Source: Deltaproteobacteria bacterium (GTDB lineage Bacteria > Myxococcota_A > Polyangia > Polyangiales > JADJMO01). From it: a DNA stretch of 64,000 bases. The stretch's first letter is position 1; every line of letters starts with the position of its first letter. The stretch lies in assembly GCA_025363655.1 (NCBI GenBank), contig JANYDK010000071.1, positions 1-64,000 of the forward strand. The letters run 5' to 3'. The position numbers and the translations under genes are program-made. The notes under the pieces are model-generated. The model was not told the DNA's origin. It did not search any database and saw only the letters and a list, made by a program, of their open reading frames with translations. This document shows, in pieces, positions 1 through 7,862 of the stretch.

Positions 1-187
1 GGTCCGGGTAGATCAGCCTGACCGCGTAGTCGTTCCCGTGGACGCGGATCACGCCCTCGGCGCAAAACCTTCCCTCGAAGAGGCACCATCGCTGGAGGGA
101 GAACCAGCCAGCCTCCGTGACCACGCGCTCTACAGCAACGCGCTCCTTCGCGAGACGCGGCGTGTCAGTGATGAACCAGAACTTCAC
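1..187 (-). CDS. E2-like (ubiquitin-conjugating fold) protein of a CBASS operon, partial
   Basis: Only the first 62 residues lie in the window; the gene runs off the left edge. It starts with GTG at 187, inside the stop of the CD-NTase gene (GTGA overlap), so the two genes should be translationally coupled. The visible part contains a Trp-Phe-Ser segment, then Gly-x-Ile-x-Val-x-Gly, then Tyr-x-Val-x-Leu-x-Tyr-Pro. This resembles the strand order at the start of E2 ubiquitin-conjugating folds. Type II CBASS operons carry an E2 or E1-E2 protein directly after the CD-NTase, where it acts on the C-terminus of that enzyme. The catalytic cysteine would lie beyond the edge. The family call rests on a short segment plus position; the existence of a coupled gene is firmer. 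Confidence 0.6.
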   Translation of the reverse strand, partial: MKFWFITDTPRLAKERVAVERVVTEAGWFSLQRWCLFEGRFCAEGVIRVHGNDYAVRLIYPD

Positions 188-1188
188 GCAAACCCGCGAG
201 GCTTCGTCGGCGAGGCGTTGACGTTCGGGAACACAAAGGCTCCGCCGGCCGGAGCGAGCGCGGACGCGAAGGTGCTCGCGGAAGCGGCTTTCGCTGGGTT
301 CTCTGTCCGCCGAAAGCGCGAACCGAACACCTTCTGCCAGAGCCAGGTCGCCTCCTCCATATCGTCCTCTCGCTGTGCGCGCCGAGCGAGGCCGGCGTAC
401 ACGCGGACCTTCTCGATGAACTCCTTCCATTGGGGAACCGTCACCTTGGCGAGGATGTCGTTCCCGGAGATCGCCGGGTCGGCGAGGAACGGCTTCTGGC
501 CGCACGACGCCATTGCGGCGTACGCACCATGGATGTTCTCCAGCGTCTTCGCGAACGCCTCCCCGAGGTGGGTCTCGCCGCGGGGCCCGTGCATCGCGAC
601 GAGCACCTCGAGGACGAAGCCCTTCGGGCGCCTGCTCGTCGTGGGGTTCTCGTGCCGCCACCACTTCATCATCTTCACGAGCTTCTTGGCGCGTCCGCCG
701 AAGGCGGCGTTCTGTTCTGTGCTCCACGTGTTGTGCGCGGGAGGGTTCGTCGGCTTCCAGCGTCCATCCTCCCGACACGGGATGAGGTACGAGTCCCAGC
801 TCTTGATGACCGGCACGACGTCCATCTCGGCGTTCCAAGCAGCCACGCGGACCGACCGCTTGTTGATTCGCTCAACGTCGTATTCGTCGTCGAGCGCGTC
901 TGCGACCTCCTGAAGCACGTCGTCGGGCCGATCGTTCGTGGTGAACGAGGTCTCCACGATGATGTCGACGTCGGGGCGCTCTTGACCGTCCTCGGTCATG
1001 CGCGGTCGGATCGCCGTGTCGCGCGAATAGCTGCCCGCGAGGAACTCCGAGACCCACCGCGTCTTGAAGTCCTCGTGCGAGCGGAGATGTTCGCGCAGCC
1101 GGGTGTGGGCGGACGACGCGTTGCTCTTTGTCGTGGCGCTGGGCTCGATGTCCGTCAGAAGCTCGTTGAACCGTGCGTTGGGAACCAT
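184..1188 (-). CDS. CD-NTase (cGAS/DncV-like nucleotidyltransferase) of a CBASS system
   Basis: This 334-residue protein has the signature of bacterial cGAS-like enzymes, which make a cyclic oligonucleotide alarm signal on phage infection. Visible features are Gly-Ser at residues 52-53 (motif LAGSYSRDTAI), the metal-binding pair Asp73-x-Asp75 (PDVDIIVE) and the third Asp at 123 (AEMDVVPVI). This is the SMODS nucleotidyltransferase layout, and the length fits the family. The cyclic product cannot be read from the sequence. It is the first gene of a minus-strand operon: the next gene starts within its stop codon, and a WYL regulator is divergent. The C-terminus ends in Pro-Arg-Gly-Phe-Ala; in E1/E2-type CBASS the enzyme's C-terminal residue is the conjugation site, so a Gly or Ala near the end is notable. 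Confidence 0.88.
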   Translation of the reverse strand: MVPNARFNELLTDIEPSATTKSNASSAHTRLREHLRSHEDFKTRWVSEFLAGSYSRDTAIRPRMTEDGQERPDVDIIVETSFTTNDRPDDVLQEVADALDDEYDVERINKRSVRVAAWNAEMDVVPVIKSWDSYLIPCREDGRWKPTNPPAHNTWSTEQNAAFGGRAKKLVKMMKWWRHENPTTSRRPKGFVLEVLVAMHGPRGETHLGEAFAKTLENIHGAYAAMASCGQKPFLADPAISGNDILAKVTVPQWKEFIEKVRVYAGLARRAQREDDMEEATWLWQKVFGSRFRRTENPAKAASASTFASALAPAGGAFVFPNVNASPTKPRGFA

Positions 1189-1330
1189 TCTGCTGCCACC
1201 CCCGTGACCGTCATCCAGCGATGCTGCAGGGTGCTCACCACGAGGACCATGCTAGCGTAAGATGACAGGGAAAATACGCGGTGCAACGTGCGGCGGGTCT
1301 ATCCTCATCCAGTGAGAAGGTTATCGTTCG
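1189..1330. promoter_or_regulatory. Divergent promoter region between CD-NTase and WYL regulator
   Basis: This 142-bp gap should hold both promoters and the operator of the WYL regulator. Toward the CD-NTase there is TTGCAC (complement of 1281-1286) and TCTTAC (complement of 1257-1262) with an 18-bp spacer, a weak sigma-70-like match. GTCATC at 1210-1215 and GATGAC at 1261-1266 form a widely spaced inverted repeat. Toward the regulator, GAGAAGG at 1314-1320 is a good ribosome binding site for the ATG at 1331. The promoter and operator calls are tentative. Confidence 0.4.
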
Positions 1331-2380
1331 ATGATCAAGAAGCCTTCAGAGGTAGACACGGTCCCGACGCTGCTCTCGGTAGTCGCCGACTTGCTCCGCG
1401 GCGACAAACACTCCCGACAAACGATCGCCGCAGCGACAGGCAAGTCGCTCCCGACCGCCGACCGTTGGATCGATCAGTTGGAAGCATCGCTCCCTAATGT
1501 GCGGCGCCTCCGCGAGGGCAAGACAACATGGATCGCGTATGACGGTCGCCGCCTCCCTTCACGATCGGCAGCGACGGGTGCGTGCGTGGCAGCGAGTCTT
1601 GGCGCCCTGTTCGAAGGAAGTCAGCAGGAGCGCAACCTGAAGGACGCGCGTGACTTTGTTCTCCGTGAGCGCGGGGAGCTGTACGGCGACCTAGACCGGA
1701 AGTTTGTACTGGCTCCCCGCGGAGGCGAAAGCGCGCTCCCGGAGGCGGGTCCGAGCCTCGACGACGTCATCGGCGCGCTGCTCGAGAACCGTCGCCTTCG
1801 CTTCGACTATGCGCACAACGACGGGAAGACCGACGCGCTGACCATCGAGCCGCTATCTCTCGTGGTCTTCGACCACCAGTTCTACGTGCTTGCGAAGCGG
1901 GATACGGACAGTGCCTTCTATCCGTACCGCTTCGCCCGAATGGCGCGGGTCGCAAAGCTCGACGACGAATTCACGTACCCGCTGAAAGGCGAGTACGACC
2001 CGAAGAGCATCCTGGCCCAGGGGTTCGGCATCCATACGTACGGCACGGGCGCCGTTGAAGACGTCGAAGTGATCCTCTCGGGTGCCTGGGCGAACTTTTC
2101 CCTGACGCATCGCTGGCATCCCTCTCAGCGCGCGACGAAGCTCGACGGCGGACGGGTAAGTGTCACCCTTCAAGTGCGCCTCTGCCGAGAACTCCAGACG
2201 TGGATCCTCGGCTTCGGCGAGCACGCAGCCGTGGCACGGCCCGAACATCTAGCCCAAGTGATCGCGGAGCGGTTGAAGAACGCCGTCGAGACCTACGACA
2301 CTCGCGTGGGCTCCGGTCCGTCGGTCGCGAAAGCGAAGCGTCCGGCGGGAGAGCGACCCCAGAAGCGGCGCGCCCGGTAG
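1331..2380 (+). CDS. capW: WYL-domain transcriptional regulator, CapW type
   Basis: This 349-residue DNA-binding protein probably represses the adjoining CBASS genes until infection. Residues about 10-70 form a winged helix-turn-helix. A WYL domain follows at about 155-205, with a run containing FDYAH, IEPLSLV and YPYRFARM, where the ligand-binding residues lie. The C-terminal part fits the WCX dimerisation domain, and the last 25 residues are a basic tail. The order HTH-WYL-WCX and the divergent position next to a CD-NTase match CapW, the known CBASS-associated regulator. The start is supported by GAGAAGG ten bases upstream. Other WYL regulators have the same domain order, so the name depends on context. 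Confidence 0.82.
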   Translation: MIKKPSEVDTVPTLLSVVADLLRGDKHSRQTIAAATGKSLPTADRWIDQLEASLPNVRRLREGKTTWIAYDGRRLPSRSAATGACVAASLGALFEGSQQERNLKDARDFVLRERGELYGDLDRKFVLAPRGGESALPEAGPSLDDVIGALLENRRLRFDYAHNDGKTDALTIEPLSLVVFDHQFYVLAKRDTDSAFYPYRFARMARVAKLDDEFTYPLKGEYDPKSILAQGFGIHTYGTGAVEDVEVILSGAWANFSLTHRWHPSQRATKLDGGRVSVTLQVRLCRELQTWILGFGEHAAVARPEHLAQVIAERLKNAVETYDTRVGSGPSVAKAKRPAGERPQKRRAR

Positions 2381-2484
2381 CCACCGCACCCGGTTCTTCT
2401 GCCACGGGGCGGTACTGCCCGCGCGCTCCGACGACCCGCCCGCTACCCTGGTAGCCCGGCGCGACGAAGCGCGTCCCGAAAACG

Positions 2485-2523
2485 ACGAAGGCCCAGCTCC
2501 TCTCGGAACCGGGCCTCCTTCGT
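2485..2523. terminator. Hairpin terminator between tRNA-fMet and the WYL gene
   Basis: ACGAAGGCCC (2485-2494) pairs imperfectly with GGGCCTCCTTCGT (2511-2523). Read on the minus strand, the hairpin follows the tRNA gene and is trailed by CGTTTTC. Read on the plus strand it follows the WYL gene and is trailed by GTTTG. It may serve both genes. Confidence 0.6.
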
Positions 2524-2558
2524 GTTTGCTGAATCGACGTATCGTCATCCAGCGAGAG

Positions 2559-2630
<72 letters not shown>

Positions 2631-2758
2631 TCAGTCAGAGGGCGCGCACACTACACCCGCTGTGAATCGAGTCAAGCAGCATTCTTCACGTCCACCATTC
2701 ACCCTCGATTCCCCGTCGATCTGCGCCGTCGAGACGCCACGAGCATCCCCCGCATCCG

Positions 2759-3064
2759 ATGCCTACCATCGCGATGTCCACCATGCCGGCCTCGGTCTCC
2801 GCCCAGAAGCCCATCCTCGTCTACACGACGAACTATTGTTTCTACTGCCTCCGCGCCAAGCGCCTGCTCTCGGCGCGGGGCTACGCCTTCACCGAAATCG
2901 ACGTCAGCGACGACTCGGTGCAGCGCGCGTGGCTGGTCGAGAAGACGAAGAGGCGAACGGTGCCGCAGGTCTTCATCGACGGCCGGTCGGTCGGCGGCTA
3001 CGACGAAATCGCCGCACTCGATCGCCGTGGCGAGCTCGCCCGGATGGTCCGCGGCGAGCCCTGA
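2759..3064 (+). CDS. Dithiol glutaredoxin
   Basis: This 101-residue protein is a small thiol-disulfide oxidoreductase that uses glutathione as reductant. The active site is Cys-Phe-Tyr-Cys (TTNYCFYCLRAK, about residues 27-30), a normal variant of CPYC. Further family marks are the cis-proline segment TVPQVFIDG and the glutathione-binding GGYDE. The protein is slightly longer than GrxC at its N-terminus. Methionines at residues 6 and 9 are possible alternative starts, and no clear ribosome binding site separates them. It is likely cytoplasmic. The membrane protein gene begins 15 bases downstream on the same strand. Confidence 0.85.
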   Translation: MPTIAMSTMPASVSAQKPILVYTTNYCFYCLRAKRLLSARGYAFTEIDVSDDSVQRAWLVEKTKRRTVPQVFIDGRSVGGYDEIAALDRRGELARMVRGEP

Positions 3065-3079
3065 ACGCGGCGGTTTTCC

Positions 3080-3673
3080 GTGCCTTCCCCGCAAGTGAGC
3101 GACGAGACCCGCGAGACCGACAGCTTCAGCGCCGTCGAATCGGTAGGGGTGGCGTGTGCCCGCGCATCGATCGTCGCGCTCGTGCTCGGCATGATCGAAG
3201 GCACGCTCCTCGGCAAGCACGCCTCGGCGAGCTCGGGCGGCATCGGCTTGGCCACCGCGGGCCTTCTCTTGCCCGCTGCGCTCGCCTCGCTCCTCCCCGG
3301 TGCCTTCCTCGTGCGCTGGGCTGACGACGCGCCCAAACGTCAGCGGTTGGCCTTCGCGTTCGGCGTCCTGCTCCTCATCGGCACCCTCGTGCACCTCTCG
3401 GCGCCGGTGAGCGATCCGGGGCGTGGCTGGCCACTGCGCGTCCTGCCGCTCGAGCTCGCGTCGCTCCTGACGCTCGGTTGGGGCGTCTCGCTGATGCGCT
3501 TCGAACCGCCGCTCCGTCGTGCTGCGGCCTTCGTCGGGCTCACGCTCGTCGTCCTCGTGCAGCTCTACGCCAATCGCTGGATCGATCAGCACCGCGCGCT
3601 CGCGGGTGCCTTGGCGGAAGGTTCGTTCTTCCCACGACTGATGCTCCGCTTCGTTTTGCGCCGTTTTTCGTGA
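3080..3673 (+). CDS. Polytopic membrane protein, unknown function
   Basis: I do not recognise this 197-residue protein. It starts with GTG at 3080, 15 bases after the glutaredoxin gene. It has about five hydrophobic segments (roughly residues 30-50, 55-77, 90-112, 122-140 and 150-165), with short charged loops between them (for example WADDAPKRQR), and a basic C-terminal end. It is probably an inner-membrane protein. No catalytic motif is visible. It converges on the thioesterase gene, 48 bases away. Confidence 0.65.
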   Translation: MPSPQVSDETRETDSFSAVESVGVACARASIVALVLGMIEGTLLGKHASASSGGIGLATAGLLLPAALASLLPGAFLVRWADDAPKRQRLAFAFGVLLLIGTLVHLSAPVSDPGRGWPLRVLPLELASLLTLGWGVSLMRFEPPLRRAAAFVGLTLVVLVQLYANRWIDQHRALAGALAEGSFFPRLMLRFVLRRFS

Positions 3674-3721
3674 ACGCTCGCGCGCGCTCGAGAACCATCG
3701 GCGATTGACCGAGCGCAGCGC

Positions 3722-4255
3722 TCACCCCACGTACAAGTTCGTCATCGACATCTTCGCGCAGAGCTCGCTCGCATCGTCCCAAGCCACCGCTTCGACGGTG
3801 ATGGTCGACTTCCCCGCGCGGAGCACGGCGCCGTCGACGATCAAGTTGCCGGAACGAACACTGCGAAAGAACCGCGTCGAGAGCTCGAGCGTCGAGCTCT
3901 GACGGAGAGGATCGTGAGCAAACGCGCACATCGCGCCGACCGCTTCCATCATCGCGACGATGAAACCAGCCTGGGTCGCGCCTTGAACGTTCTTCCAAGC
4001 GTCGTCGACCGGATAGCGAACACGAATGCGCTGCGGCGGCGCGTGCTCGAGGATGCTGCCGTGCAAGGCGACGAACGCGGGTGAGAGCCGCCCCGCCATC
4101 GGCGTCGCTCCCGCCGACGGCGTCGTCCGACTCATCGCCGGACCGAGCGGGATGGTGGCGTTGTCCGGCTGATAGGCCATCACCGACTCGAGCGTGTCGC
4201 CCGGCGCCGCGACGTCCATCTTCGCCGTCTTCGGCACCGAATCGCGATCGCTCAT
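3722..4255 (-). CDS. PaaI/4HBT-type hotdog thioesterase
   Basis: This 177-residue protein has a hotdog-fold core of the PaaI type, which hydrolyses acyl-CoA thioesters. The central helix segment is QGATQAGFIVAMMEAVGAMCA, the usual place for the active-site acid and substrate contacts. It is followed by the strand motif TRFFRSVRSGNLIVDGAVLRAG. I chose the ATG at 4255 (Met-Ser-Asp-Arg) because GAGG lies just upstream. A longer reading from 4345 is open, but its first residues are encoded by a dispersed palindromic repeat, which argues against it. The substrate is unknown. Confidence 0.75.
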   Translation of the reverse strand: MSDRDSVPKTAKMDVAAPGDTLESVMAYQPDNATIPLGPAMSRTTPSAGATPMAGRLSPAFVALHGSILEHAPPQRIRVRYPVDDAWKNVQGATQAGFIVAMMEAVGAMCAFAHDPLRQSSTLELSTRFFRSVRSGNLIVDGAVLRAGKSTITVEAVAWDDASELCAKMSMTNLYVG

Positions 4256-4308
4256 CGCCTCGACCTCACCCTCGGACCCCAGGATTTTGCCCACGTCAGT
4301 CTCCCACC

Positions 4309-4343
4309 TTTCGCCGAAGGTCGCTTCGCGCAAAGCTTTCGCC
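4309..4343. repeat. Dispersed palindromic repeat, copy A (degenerate)
   Basis: This copy contains GCCGAAGGTCGCTTCG followed by GCAAAGCTTTCGCC. It shares the pattern of copies B, C and D, including the TTTCG/CGAAA flank. It lies between the start of the thioesterase gene and the RpoH-like sigma gene. It is the least symmetrical of the four copies. Confidence 0.5.
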
Positions 4344-4509
4344 ATCCAGCCGGCCCATCGGAAGCTCCTTCGCGTCTGCTCCCGACGCTCTCGTCTCTGC
4401 CAACCTGTCCGAGGGGTATTTGCGCCGAACTGCCGAGATTATCGACAAATCGACCATGCCCGCGCCGAGCAAGCCGACGGCATCGCCGATGCATAGGCGA
4501 CCGGTCACC

Positions 4510-5313
4510 ATGACCCAAAGCGTCGACTCCTTCGATCGCTACCGCGCCTCGCTCCACGGCTCCGTCACCCTCACCCCCACCGAAGAGCGCGCGCTCGCCC
4601 AACGCTTCCGTGACGGCGATGCCGCCGCCGGTACGAAGCTCATTCGCGCCAGCCTCCCCTTCGTCATCTCGGTCGCTCTCGAATATCGCCGGTGGGGCGT
4701 GCCCATCGAAGACTTGGTCCAACAAGGCAACCTCGGCCTGCTCAAGGCCGCGCACAAGTTCGATCCCACGCGCGAGTGCCGCCTCATCACCTACGCGGTC
4801 TACTGGATCCGCGCCGAGATTCGCGACTACGTGGTCCGCGGATATCGCCTCGTCCGCATCGGCACCACGAAGGGCGAAAGGCGCGCCGTTCGCACCTTCC
4901 GTCGCACCGGCGAAGACGATCCGCAGAAGCTCTCCGACGCGAGCGGCCTCCCCCTCGCGCAAGTCGAGCGCCTCCTCCCGGTGCTGAAGGCGCGCGATCT
5001 CTCCCTCGACAGCAGCTACGACGGCGAGAGCTCACCGATCGAGCGCATGCCCGATCACGAGCCGAGCGCCGAAGACCAAGTCGCCAGCGCCGAATACCGC
5101 GACTCCGCCCGCGAACGCGTCCACGTAGCGATCGAAAAGCTCCCCGAACGCGAGCAGATGATCATCCGCGAACGCCTCCTCGTCGACGAACCGGCGACGC
5201 TCGAGTCACTGGGCGTGAAGCTGGGGATCTCGAAGGAGCGGGTCAGGCAGCTGGAAGAACGCGCGCGGAAGAGGCTGCGCGCCGATTTGGAGTCGCTGCA
5301 CGACGCGGCCTGA
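4510..5313 (+). CDS. RpoH-like (sigma-32 type) RNA polymerase sigma factor
   Basis: This 267-residue group 3 sigma factor is closest to the heat-shock type. Region 1.2 holds LTPTEERALAQRFRDGD. Region 2 holds IEDLVQQGNLGLLKAAHKFDP and the promoter-melting and -10 segment ITYAVYWIRAEIRDYV. Region 4 ends in the helix-turn-helix SLGVKLGISKERVRQLEE. The segment after VRIGTTKGER, where classical RpoH has its box of conserved Phe-Phe-Asn-Leu, reads AVRTFRRTGED and is divergent. I chose the ATG at 4510 because homologous sequence begins there. An upstream ATG at 4456 is also in frame. No operon partner is evident. Confidence 0.83.
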   Translation: MTQSVDSFDRYRASLHGSVTLTPTEERALAQRFRDGDAAAGTKLIRASLPFVISVALEYRRWGVPIEDLVQQGNLGLLKAAHKFDPTRECRLITYAVYWIRAEIRDYVVRGYRLVRIGTTKGERRAVRTFRRTGEDDPQKLSDASGLPLAQVERLLPVLKARDLSLDSSYDGESSPIERMPDHEPSAEDQVASAEYRDSARERVHVAIEKLPEREQMIIRERLLVDEPATLESLGVKLGISKERVRQLEERARKRLRADLESLHDAA

Positions 5314-5336
5314 ATCAGGCTGAAATCAAGCTCGAT

Positions 5337-6398
5337 TCACGCCGTACAGCGAGGCCCCGTCGCCTTGTCCATCACGCACTTCGTGGCGCCAATCGTCTTG
5401 CACTGGAACACGCGCGTGCTGCCGTGGGAGCAGTACTCGACGCCGGAGCCCTTGCAGGTGCTCTTGAACGTCTTCGAGTCGCAGGTCTTGTCACCGGGCG
5501 GCATTTCGCAGACGCCGACGGTGGAGTCGGTCGCCGGCTTCTTCGGATCGGCGCACTTCATTCCCTGATCGGCGCAGGCAACGGTGACTTGCTTGCCCGC
5601 GACGCAGCCGGTGGCGACGTCACCGGCGGCGCAGGTGATGTCCTTCGACGTACACGCCTTGCCGCTGCTGGCCGCGCAGGCCGCCACGCCCTTCGGGTCG
5701 AGCACGCAGTTGAGGTTGAGGATGCTGCAGTCGACGCTGAGGAACTTGCCGCCGTCGCACTTCACCATGCGCGAGCCGGCGCACGTCCAGTCGGGCTTGT
5801 CCTTGATGCTGTCGGGGCAGGCGCCCATCAGCGCGCACTCGGCCTTGCCGCCCTTGGCGACGCAGATTTCGTTGGCGAGGCCGCAGTTGCGTACGCCGAG
5901 GACCTTGCCGCGCCAGCACTGCACCGCGCGAGCATCGAGGTCACACTTGCCGACGGAGTCTTTCCCGTCCATCGCCACGTCTTTGCAGATGCCCGGGTCG
6001 GCGCCCTTGAGGGCACACGCGCGCAGACCCTTGCACGAGGTCGCGCGGAGGCCGCACTCGCGAATCGCCAGCGACTGCGTGAGCGCGTCGGGGCCCGTCA
6101 GCTGATTCATCAGCGCGTTGACGCAACCCCCGAAATCGGGCGCCGGCGGGTACATCGAGATGTCGGCGCACCCGAGGACGAGCGCGCAGAACGCCTCCGC
6201 GTCGTCGACGGACGGCGGCAGCACGGTGCCTTGGCCGGCCTTGATGAGATACGGGCTCATCGGCGCAGCGCCCGCGTCGGCACCTGCCGGACCCGCATCG
6301 GGCCCCGCTGCTTCGACGGTCGACATCGGTCCGACCAAAAGCCCCAGCGCCATGGCTCCCATGGCAAGGCCCGACACCACCCCCAGTGCACGCCTCAT
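5337..6398 (-). CDS. Cysteine-rich secreted protein
   Basis: This 353-residue protein has a Sec signal peptide (MRRALGVVSGLAMGAMALGL) with a likely cut after VEA at about residue 30. The mature part starts with an Asp/Ala/Gly/Pro linker. More than thirty cysteines follow, in spaced CxxxC and C-x(6-12)-C patterns, which suggests a disulfide-rich extracytoplasmic domain. There is no lipobox cysteine at the cleavage site, so it is probably periplasmic or secreted. I do not recognise the family. Copy B of the palindromic repeat lies 21 bases upstream of the start. Confidence 0.72.
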   Translation of the reverse strand: MRRALGVVSGLAMGAMALGLLVGPMSTVEAAGPDAGPAGADAGAAPMSPYLIKAGQGTVLPPSVDDAEAFCALVLGCADISMYPPAPDFGGCVNALMNQLTGPDALTQSLAIRECGLRATSCKGLRACALKGADPGICKDVAMDGKDSVGKCDLDARAVQCWRGKVLGVRNCGLANEICVAKGGKAECALMGACPDSIKDKPDWTCAGSRMVKCDGGKFLSVDCSILNLNCVLDPKGVAACAASSGKACTSKDITCAAGDVATGCVAGKQVTVACADQGMKCADPKKPATDSTVGVCEMPPGDKTCDSKTFKSTCKGSGVEYCSHGSTRVFQCKTIGATKCVMDKATGPRCTA

Positions 6399-6418
6399 GA
6401 TCTCGCCCTCGTATTTCG

Positions 6419-6442
6419 CCGAAGATTGCTGCGCAACTTCGG
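6419..6442. repeat. Dispersed palindromic repeat, copy B
   Basis: This 24-base near-perfect hairpin has arms CCGAAG/CTTCGG with inner TTGC/GCAA pairing. It is flanked on the left by TTTCG. It lies downstream of the GNAT gene and 21 bases upstream of the start of the cysteine-rich protein, both on the minus strand. Confidence 0.7.
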
Positions 6443-6552
6443 TCAGGTCGCGCCGAAGAGAGTAACGAACCGTACCCTTCTTCGACCCTCCTCGAGCCTA
6501 CCCTATTCACAGCGGGATCCGACACAACTCCGCGCAGGCGGCGCGCACGCTC

Positions 6553-7185
6553 TTACGCGGCGCCCTTCGTCGAAGTCTCGCGAGCTTCCCGTGTCAGCGC
6601 GTAGAGCACGTGATCGCGCCAGTCGCCGTCGATGTGCAGATAGCGGCGCGAGAGGCCGATTTCCTCGAACCCGAGCGCCAACACGAGTCGTCTCGAGCGT
6701 TCGTTGTGCGGCATGATGCCCGCCTCGATGCGATGCAGTCGCACGTCGTCGAAGGCAAAGCGGAGCACTGCAGATACCGCCTCGCGCGCGAGCCCGCGTC
6801 CTTCCCACGCCCGTCCCACCAGGTAGCCGAGGTTGGTGCTCTGGAAGACGCCGCGGACGATGTTGTTGAGGGTGACGCGCCCGACGATGGTGAGCGCGTC
6901 GGCGTCGGCGAGCGTCAGCAAAAACGCGTAGCCGCGATCTTGTCGCCAGTTCTTGCGCGCAGCGCCGATGCCGCTGGCGACGTCGACGAGCGAGAGCGGA
7001 TCGCTCCCTTTGCGCGCCCTCGGGTTCCACGGCGCGAGGAAGGTCGAGTTTTCCTTGTTGAAGGCGCGAAGAGCGCGGGCATCGCTGACGCGGAGGGGGC
7101 GCAGGACGAGGCGCTCGGTGCGCAGCGTCTTCGTCAGCGAAATGCGCTGTTGCTTCGCCAGCGCGGCCTCGAGACCACGGCTCAT
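6553..7185 (-). CDS. GNAT N-acetyltransferase, RimJ/RimL type
   Basis: This 210-residue acetyltransferase carries the RimJ-like opening TERLVLRPLRVSDARALRAF. The acetyl-CoA loop region follows around YLVGRAWEGRGLAREAVSAV, then the family's HRIEAGIMPHNERSRRLVLALGF, where the Asn-Glu-Arg-Ser run packs against CoA. Members acetylate N-terminal amines of ribosomal proteins or small molecules; the substrate here is not known. It starts one base after the stop of the upstream gene (7187-7783), so the two form an operon. The C-terminus is slightly long for the family. Confidence 0.85.
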   Translation of the reverse strand: MSRGLEAALAKQQRISLTKTLRTERLVLRPLRVSDARALRAFNKENSTFLAPWNPRARKGSDPLSLVDVASGIGAARKNWRQDRGYAFLLTLADADALTIVGRVTLNNIVRGVFQSTNLGYLVGRAWEGRGLAREAVSAVLRFAFDDVRLHRIEAGIMPHNERSRRLVLALGFEEIGLSRRYLHIDGDWRDHVLYALTREARETSTKGAA

Positions 7186-7186
7186 G

Positions 7187-7783
7187 TCACCCCTCCGTAC
7201 CGAATCCGCCCGTCGGCATGCCCTTGAGCGGGCTCCCCCAGAAGACCTTCACCTTCACGAGACCGCTCTCGGCGCTCGTCTCGACGAGCTCGACGGTGCC
7301 AGCGAAACGAAGATGGCGGAGGAGCGCCTCGTGATGCCCGATCCACACTTCGACCCAGGCTTCACTCGAGGCATAGGCGAAGCCGCGCAGCTCGGTGGTC
7401 GCGCCACGTGAGCTGCCCTGACAGGTGATCTCTCCCGCGTCTCGATGGGTCGCGTTCCAGAGCACGGGGAGCTGTTCGAAGGCCATGCGCGGGGTGCCGC
7501 CGAGGTGCGCCGCGAGCGCGTCCATCAGCTCGTGCCAGGTGCCGGCCATCGCATAGCGCGCAGCATCACGGCCGATTTGTCGGCAAAATCCCACGCCTTT
7601 GAGGCGCGCGACCTGCTCGTAGATCGCGACCGCGTGACCCTCGTCGAACCAGAGCTGAGGATCGGCTCCCCAGAAGAGGTTGCGCGTGGTCACGGCGAGC
7701 GCCTCGTCGACCTCTGCGAGGACGCCGCGACGATCGAGCGCCGATCGCAGATTGGGGAACCAGTTCCCGCGAATTTGGGCCAA
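7187..7783 (-). CDS. Conserved hypothetical protein
   Basis: This 198-residue soluble protein has no signal peptide or membrane segment. It reads like an alpha/beta domain: helices around WFDEGHAVAIYEQVARL and IGRDAARYAMAGTWHELMDALA, then strands around EVWIGHHEALLRHL and GLVKVKVFW. The overall pattern is faintly like the myxobacterial DUF2378 family, but I could not confirm this, so no function is given. It is the first gene of a two-gene operon with the acetyltransferase. Copy C of the palindromic repeat lies 54 bases upstream of the start. Confidence 0.6.
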   Translation of the reverse strand: MAQIRGNWFPNLRSALDRRGVLAEVDEALAVTTRNLFWGADPQLWFDEGHAVAIYEQVARLKGVGFCRQIGRDAARYAMAGTWHELMDALAAHLGGTPRMAFEQLPVLWNATHRDAGEITCQGSSRGATTELRGFAYASSEAWVEVWIGHHEALLRHLRFAGTVELVETSAESGLVKVKVFWGSPLKGMPTGGFGTEG

Positions 7784-7837
7784 ACGAAGGACTCCGGCCT
7801 CGTCCGAAATGGGACGAAGAGAACATTCTCAATCCGT

Positions 7838-7859
7838 CAAAGATTGCTTCGCAACTTTG
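7838..7859. repeat. Dispersed palindromic repeat, copy C
   Basis: This 22-base hairpin has arms CAAAG/CTTTG and TTGC/GCAA around a TTC loop. It lies three bases beyond the stop of the LpoA-like gene and upstream of the 7187-7783 gene. It has no T-run, so it is not a standard terminator. Confidence 0.7.
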
Positions 7860-7862
7860 GCT

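Noticed and set aside
38-1260. Long open frames on the plus strand opposite the CD-NTase gene
   Set aside because: They are antisense shadows of a well-supported gene, have Arg/Ser/Pro-rich low-complexity translations and no recognisable domain.
2485-2523. The hairpin near the tRNA as an attachment site for an integrating element
   Set aside because: It pairs well as a terminator and no copy of the tRNA 3' end was found elsewhere in the window.
4692-6716. A 674-residue open frame overlapping the sigma factor and the cysteine-rich protein gene
   Set aside because: It covers two real genes in other frames; its product is Arg/Ala/Asp-rich with no domain, as expected from high-GC shadow frames.
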